Shown in pieces: positions 61,705 to 64,000 of a DNA stretch of 64,000 nucleotides. The notes beneath the pieces are model-generated. The model was not told the origin of the DNA. It saw only the letters and a list, made by a program, of their open reading frames with translations, and did no database searches. Positions within the stretch are counted from its first letter, which is position 1. Every line of letters starts with the position of its first letter. A program made the position numbers and the translations under genes. Source of the stretch: an uncultured Oscillospiraceae bacterium. GTDB lineage: Bacteria; Bacillota; Clostridia; Oscillospirales; Acutalibacteraceae. Location of the stretch: contig CASEMN010000001.1 in the NCBI GenBank assembly GCA_949289045.1, positions 310,001-374,000 on the forward strand. Direction: 5' to 3'.

Positions 61705-64000
61705 TTAAAATTCTATTTCACTGTCAAAGTTTGCAGAACGGCTGCCGGGATCTCCGTATTTCATGAAATCCACTGCACTCCAAAGAGGAATTGCATCGCC
61801 GATAAGCTTTTCATAGAAGGGATACTTATAAGTACACTTTCTCTTTGACAGAGTATCATAGTGCTTTGAAGCTGTAGCACAGAAACCTGTATTTTCTGTT
61901 ACGCTGGCAGCAAGAATAACAATACTGCTGTCAGAAGTAAAGAATACACTGTCGGCGTTCTCCGGAAGCTCAAGAGTATATTTGAAGAAATAAAGATTCT
62001 TACCGTACTCGTCGCCCTGCATAGAATGGGTATGGGTTACATTCCATGCAAGAATGTCATTCTTTATATAACCCGTTTCACCGAGAGCATACATATCCCA
62101 TGCACCGACAGCCTCAACTGCATCGGAAACGATAAATGTATAATCTTTATCGCCAACTTTTACTGTATAAGGCTTATCTCCTGCGAAAGAAGCGGCTACA
62201 ATATGGAGTTTCTTGGCTCCTGCAGGTATTGATACAGTATTTCCGCTGGGAATAAGAGCATTTTTCTTATCTGCGGGACCAAACTTAAATACTACACCAC
62301 CACATTCAACAGTTTCAGGGAACATTTCTCTAGGAAGAGACTCTTTGTTGGGAAGTGCTCCGGGGATAAAGTTGTCGTTCTCAAGAGTTACACATGCGTT
62401 GTATTCCAGTTCTACCGGCTGCTGAGTAACAGGAGCTGCAGCTTTCTTAGCTTTTTTAAGAGTAAGAGCAAAAGTCTTAACTTCAAAGGGCTTAAGGTCA
62501 AACTTGATTTTGCCTGCCGTAACCTTAACGTTTTCAATTACATCTTCACTTGCATAAACAGATTTAGCCAGTCTTATTCCGTCGGCAAGAGTAAGCTCGA
62601 CACCTGTCTGGGCTTTTCCTGTAAGCTCGTTGACTCTTACAATAACTTCATCGGAATTCTGTGCCTTTTTAATGCAGCGAATTGCAGCATCGCCTTTAAT
62701 CTGAGCAAAAGAATAACTGGTTCCATAAACACCTGCATGAATATCAGTTTCAAAAGTATTCATCGGCTGGTTAAAGTAAGCGGCATTAAGCTGTGTTCCG
62801 AGAACACTCTCGCCTTCATGTGAATAAACCGCAAAGCCATAACGGTTAAGGCCAAGATCCAAAGTGTTCTGTGAACTGTTAGGAAGATAAGCAGAACGAG
62901 GAGTATGGATACCTGTAAGACGAAGTGTATTGCTCTCAGGCTTATCCCATCCATAACGAGAATCACTGAATACGGAAACGCCGTATTCTCCGCCAATATC
63001 GGTAATATCAGCCCACATCTGAGCGGGAACCTCATAAAGCTTTTTAGTATTATTGTTTCTGCTTATGTATCCGAGGCCTAAATCATACTTTGCTTTTGGA
63101 TTTTCGGCAGTAAAAGTAAAGTTGGTCTTAAGAAGCTTTCTCATGCTGCGCCAATCAATTTCATTAAAGAAATCAACATATTCGCCGTTAGCTGAAAGAG
63201 ACACTACCTGACGGAAAATAGATTCTCCGTAACGCTTTACAGTTTCAATTGCAACTCTTGCAGGACCGTCTTCCTTAATTCTGATGCTCTGAAGCTTCGG
63301 AACAGCAGTATGTTTTGCCATAACTTCATCGTAACAAAGCTCCCATGCTGGATAAACGCCGCTTCCGTTGTAATTAAAAATACGCATTTCAATAGGTTCT
63401 TCAAGAAGCTGCTTATTAAGCTTTTTATCAACAATGCTGCAAACATCGCCGTTATCATTAAGAGCGACTACAAATTTATCGTTTTCAAGTCTTCTTTCGT
63501 TTATGCGAAGGCCTGTAAAAATACCGCATGCCTTTGTACTTTCACGTACATCGTATACACGGTATCCCACTGAGGGAACCTCAGCAACGAAAGCAATTCT
63601 GTACATATTGCCTTTTTTGTAAACGATCTGAGAGGGAACTTCTTTGCCCTTATCATCATATACAGCAATGAAAACAGGACTGTTGTCAAATCGAAGTTCT
63701 GCAACTACTGTATCTTTTCTCACACCCTGAACAGGATTATTTACTACAACAGCTTTGCCCTTGACAAAAGAAGTATCAAGACGTGAAGCAACCTCGCCTA
63801 CTGCGCTTCTGTATTCCTCTGAAAATTCATTGAGAGAAAGCACATAGTCGTTCCAGTTACGCTTATAGCACTCCATAAGAGATGTGCCGGTTATATCATC
63901 ATGGAACTGATGAGAAATAACTCTCTTCCATGCTTTTTCAAGTTTAGCCTGTGGATAAGCATATCCGTTCATCCAAACAGCTGCGCTGGCACTTCTCTCA
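61705..64000 (-). CDS. Alpha-mannosidase (GH38), 5' end beyond the window
   Basis: Glycoside hydrolase of family 38, reading beyond base 64000, so 765 residues of the C-terminal part are seen. The region begins in the alpha-mannosidase middle domain with KAWKRVISHQFHDDITGTSLMECY; FHD and GTS are the family landmarks. After that, the long beta-sandwich C-terminal domains (FDNSPVFIAVYD, VSIPAGAKKLHIVAAS) are present. The catalytic N-terminal barrel is missing only because of the window edge. An in-frame ATG at 63972 is internal, not the start. Likely cytoplasmic, trimming mannosides from host or dietary glycans. Transcribed alone with the terminator at 61661-61698. Confidence 0.9.
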   Translation of the reverse strand, partial: ERSASAAVWMNGYAYPQAKLEKAWKRVISHQFHDDITGTSLMECYKRNWNDYVLSLNEFSEEYRSAVGEVASRLDTSFVKGKAVVVNNPVQGVRKDTVVAELRFDNSPVFIAVYDDKGKEVPSQIVYKKGNMYRIAFVAEVPSVGYRVYDVRESTKACGIFTGLRINERRLENDKFVVALNDNGDVCSIVDKKLNKQLLEEPIEMRIFNYNGSGVYPAWELCYDEVMAKHTAVPKLQSIRIKEDGPARVAIETVKRYGESIFRQVVSLSANGEYVDFFNEIDWRSMRKLLKTNFTFTAENPKAKYDLGLGYISRNNNTKKLYEVPAQMWADITDIGGEYGVSVFSDSRYGWDKPESNTLRLTGIHTPRSAYLPNSSQNTLDLGLNRYGFAVYSHEGESVLGTQLNAAYFNQPMNTFETDIHAGVYGTSYSFAQIKGDAAIRCIKKAQNSDEVIVRVNELTGKAQTGVELTLADGIRLAKSVYASEDVIENVKVTAGKIKFDLKPFEVKTFALTLKKAKKAAAPVTQQPVELEYNACVTLENDNFIPGALPNKESLPREMFPETVECGGVVFKFGPADKKNALIPSGNTVSIPAGAKKLHIVAASFAGDKPYTVKVGDKDYTFIVSDAVEAVGAWDMYALGETGYIKNDILAWNVTHTHSMQGDEYGKNLYFFKYTLELPENADSVFFTSDSSIVILAASVTENTGFCATASKHYDTLSKRKCTYKYPFYEKLIGDAIPLWSAVDFMKYGDPGSRSANFDSEIEF

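Noticed and set aside
63970-63972. ATG at 63972 as the GH38 start
   Set aside because: The frame stays open upstream to the window edge and the sequence begins in the middle of the family domain layout, so the gene starts outside the window.

Overview
The window comes from a low-GC, Gram-positive, endospore-forming anaerobe. It is most likely a gut-type member of the Clostridia (Oscillospirales/Ruminococcaceae-like), although the sequence alone does not name a species. The grounds are a complete spoIIIAA-AH operon, gerW, a DacF-type carboxypeptidase, strong AGGAGG-type ribosome sites with several TTG/GTG starts, the non-mevalonate isoprenoid pathway (dxs, ispD, ispF, ispA), and a biotin-dependent carboxyltransferase set typical of fermenters. 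No phage, transposase, integrase or CRISPR array was found.

Layout. 1-9.7 kb (minus) is the conserved clostridial housekeeping run: asp23, nusB, a TsaD-like gene, xseA, xseB, ispA, dxs, tlyA, nadK, argR, recN (the last truncated by the window edge). 9.8-14.7 kb (minus) is the eight-gene spoIIIA operon. 14.8-19.8 kb (plus) holds a YfhO-type membrane protein, a tRNA-Leu(GAG), a methyltransferase behind a short leader peptide and long hairpin, and an Xre regulator. 19.9-24.6 kb (minus) has a Cys-rich protein, a PcrA/UvrD helicase, a lone fumarase beta-type subunit and a DivIVA-like protein. A Na/phosphate symporter with a PhoU-like tail follows on plus. 26.6-31.9 kb (minus) is a Bce-type antimicrobial-peptide sensing and detoxification module (bceR-bceS-bceA-bceB) with two extra genes, a lipoprotein and a small membrane protein. 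32.1-36.8 kb has an FAD/Rieske oxidoreductase, a marR-MFS pair with tandem palindromic operators, and a MATE pump preceded by a terminator-type attenuator. 36.9-42 kb carries two paralogous secreted lipases flanking a glycosidase gene with a frameshift.

42.3-45.6 kb (minus) encodes a three-part biotin enzyme (12S-like carboxyltransferase, biotin carrier, 5S-like carboxyltransferase). 45.7-58.9 kb (minus) is a dense collinear run: cdaA, cdaR, a lipoprotein, a two-component pair, yqhQ (DUF1385), prmC, an M50 protease, scpA, scpB, DUF2953, gerW, dacF, rluB and a small GNAT-like gene. 59-64 kb has a class V desulfurase-like enzyme with its DUF3343 partner, ispF, ispD and the 3' part of a GH38 alpha-mannosidase.

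The regulatory DNA gives the most interesting leads: (i) mutually exclusive hairpins before the MATE gene, with a repeated arm; (ii) the leader-peptide attenuator before the methyltransferase; (iii) an exact TnACA-N4-TGTAA box before bceA; (iv) two 10-bp palindromes exactly 20 bp apart on the marR promoter. Genes of note are the accessory pair of the Bce module, the frameshifted glycosidase between duplicated lipases, and the DUF3343/desulfurase pair.
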